DNA of 15,351 nucleotides from Pseudomonadota bacterium (lineage in GTDB: Bacteria > Myxococcota > Polyangia > Polyangiales > Polyangiaceae). A model generated the notes under the pieces. That model worked only from the letters and a program-made list of their open reading frames with translations. It was not told the origin of the DNA and made no database searches. The first letter of the stretch is position 1, and every line of letters starts with the position of its first letter. The stretch lies in assembly GCA_023419055.1 (NCBI GenBank), contig JAEZYO010000651.1, forward strand, positions 1 to 15,351, read 5' to 3'. The position numbers and the translations under genes were made by a program. This document shows, piece after piece, positions 14,115-15,351 of the stretch.

Positions 14115-15351
14115 TCAACGCCTCGATCCGTGAACCGCAGACGGCGACATTCTATGCGCCGGGGAGACGGAGCGCATCGGGGCGCTGGAGCGGCTCGGGG
14201 AAATCGAGCGGGTCGGCGCGACTGAGCGCACCGACGGCGCCACCGAGCGGCTCGGGGCGATTGAGCGCACCGGCGGAGCCACCGAACGGGTCGGGGCGAT
14301 TGAGCGCACCGGCGGAGCCACCGAGCGGGTCGGGGCGATTGAGCGCACTGGCGGAGCCACCGCGCGGGTCGGGGCAACGGGCGTGGTCGGGCGATGGGGG
14401 CTTCCCGGGCGCACCGCGGGGGAGACCGAGCGAACAGGGGGCCGATCGGCTTCTACCGTGCGGTCCGGCGTCACCGGCCGCGTGGTTGGCGCGATCGCGC
14501 GGGCGGGAGTTCCCGGCCGAACGGGTGCGACCCTCCTCGTCGCGGGAGCATTCGGCGTCACTCGATCAGCGGCGGGCGCGGTGGGCCGAGCGGTCGCAGC
14601 CGCCTCGTTACCGGATACGCGGGTGCGAGAAGGAGCGACCGCTGCCGCTCGGCGATCCGCCGTTCCGGGAGCGATGCGAGTCACGTCCGCGCGCGTCCTC
14701 GCAGGGCCAACGCTGGCCCCGGCATAGGCCCGAGCCCCTGCGCGAACATGGGGCGAAGGCCGAAGCGTGACACGCTCGGCAGGGACTGCGCGCGCCGGAA
14801 CGCGCGCCATGCGCGGCGTCGGCGAGGCGGGCACGCGATAGCGTGGCGAGTGCGAGTGGTGCACGTGGTACGGACGCGAGTAGTAGGCGAGCCGGGTGAC
14901 GAAAGCGCGATCACGCACGACGTAGTAGTTGACGTGCGCGTGGAAAGCGTACGCGCTCGGGCAGAACGCCCAGTAATAGTAGGGGGTGCCGTAGAACAAG
15001 ACCGCCCTGCCATCGACCCAGATGTAGTCCGGCGGCAGTGGCGCCCAGCCTACGTACGCATAGGAGCCGGTGGGAACTCGGAAGCTCACCCACGCGGGCG
15101 CGTAACGATAGCCGGGGATCCATGCCCAGCCGGTCCCGGAAATGTAGACCCAACGGCCGTAGTGGTAGACGACCGGACCGAACGGGTAATCGCTCACCCA
15201 CACCCAGTCGTTGCTGGTGGAGAGCGCCCAATGGCCTCCAGTCACGTACGGTGAGAAATTGTCTCCGACGACGTGCCGCGCCGGGATCCACACGGTGCCG
15301 TAAACCGGGTCTTGCACCCACGAGCCATAAGGATCGAGCGCGGGTCTGAAA
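14115..15351 (-). CDS. W/Y-rich DUF6600-like protein with long basic repeat tail (5' end outside window)
   Basis: The frame is open to the window edge (411 residues visible). A GTG at 15317 is not the start, because the preceding codons read FRPALDPYGSWV, which continues the domain. The visible N-terminal part (about 1-165) has the tandem aromatic signature of DUF6600-type proteins: YGTVWIP, NDWVWVSDYPFGPVVYHYGR, GTGWAWIPGYRYAPAWVSFR and YVGWAPLPPDYIWV. These proteins are usually exported, and their function is not known. From about residue 165 to the C-terminus the chain becomes a Pro/Ala/Ser/Arg/Val-rich, strongly basic, probably disordered tail. It includes a 13-residue repeat (VAPPVRSIAPTRS) encoded by 39-bp units at 14220-14375. 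The next gene starts immediately after the stop. Envelope location is inferred from the family; the signal peptide is outside the window. Confidence 0.78.
   Translation of the reverse strand, partial: FRPALDPYGSWVQDPVYGTVWIPARHVVGDNFSPYVTGGHWALSTSNDWVWVSDYPFGPVVYHYGRWVYISGTGWAWIPGYRYAPAWVSFRVPTGSYAYVGWAPLPPDYIWVDGRAVLFYGTPYYYWAFCPSAYAFHAHVNYYVVRDRAFVTRLAYYSRPYHVHHSHSPRYRVPASPTPRMARVPARAVPAERVTLRPSPHVRAGARAYAGASVGPARTRADVTRIAPGTADRRAAAVAPSRTRVSGNEAAATARPTAPAADRVTPNAPATRRVAPVRPGTPARAIAPTTRPVTPDRTVEADRPPVRSVSPAVRPGSPHRPTTPVAPTRAVAPPVRSIAPTRSVAPPVRSIAPTRSVAPPVRSIAPSRSVAPSVRSVAPTRSISPSRSSAPMRSVSPAHRMSPSAVHGSRR
14220..14375. repeat. Tandem 39-bp repeat within the DUF6600-like gene
   Basis: Four consecutive 39-bp units lie at 14220-14258, 14259-14297, 14298-14336 and 14337-14375. 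The middle pair differ by about one base and the outer two by a few. Each encodes 13 residues (VAPPVRSIAPTRS type) in the minus-strand frame. More degenerate relatives continue on both sides. There are no spacers between units, so this is a protein-coding minisatellite. Copy number may vary between strains without shifting the frame. Confidence 0.88.

Noticed and set aside
14220..14375. Regular 39-bp repeats as a CRISPR array
   Set aside because: The units are contiguous without spacers, keep one reading frame and encode a 13-residue protein repeat.

Overview
The window is very GC-rich, with G or C at nearly every third codon position. It is dense in predicted lipoproteins and carries two large sigma-54 (RpoN) enhancer-binding proteins (EBPs), one with an FHA domain and one fused to a Ser/Thr kinase. 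That combination points to a myxobacterium (Myxococcota, probably Polyangia-like). This is an inference from gene style; no marker gene fixes the species.

Layout. (1) 1-894, plus strand: the 3' part of a DAO-type FAD oxidoreductase resembling sarcosine oxidase beta, apparently unrelated to the rest. (2) 1184-7241, plus strand: a compact run of four genes. These are a HEAT-repeat lipoprotein, an FHA-GAF-sigma54-AAA+-Fis regulator, a second HEAT-repeat lipoprotein paralogous to the first, and a lipoprotein peroxiredoxin of the BCP type. Gaps are 18 and 4 nt around the regulator and 57 nt before the peroxiredoxin. A candidate TTGACA-type promoter lies at about 1008-1037. (3) 12582 down to 7245, minus strand: a secreted probable outer-membrane beta-barrel protein, then, 4 nt later, a 1487-residue protein that joins a Ser/Thr kinase, a P-loop NTPase-like segment, a TPR region, GAF, sigma-54 AAA+ and Fis-type HTH. 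This unit converges on the first with only 3 nt between stop codons. (4) 12972-13463, plus strand: a small TPR-like lipoprotein. (5) 15351 down to 13575, minus strand: the 3' part of a W/Y-rich DUF6600-like protein with a long basic repeat tail, immediately followed by a small four-cysteine lipoprotein.

How the genes may work together. The most interesting part is 1184-12582. One regulator has an intact phosphothreonine-binding FHA domain, and the convergent neighbour carries its own Ser/Thr kinase. Both end in complete sigma-54 activator modules (GAFTGA motif present) and Fis-type DNA-binding domains. The genes around them all encode envelope proteins. A local envelope-sensing and phospho-signalling circuit that feeds RpoN promoters is a reasonable hypothesis, but the sequence does not demonstrate it. 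I found no RNA genes, CRISPR array, insertion sequence or phage feature.
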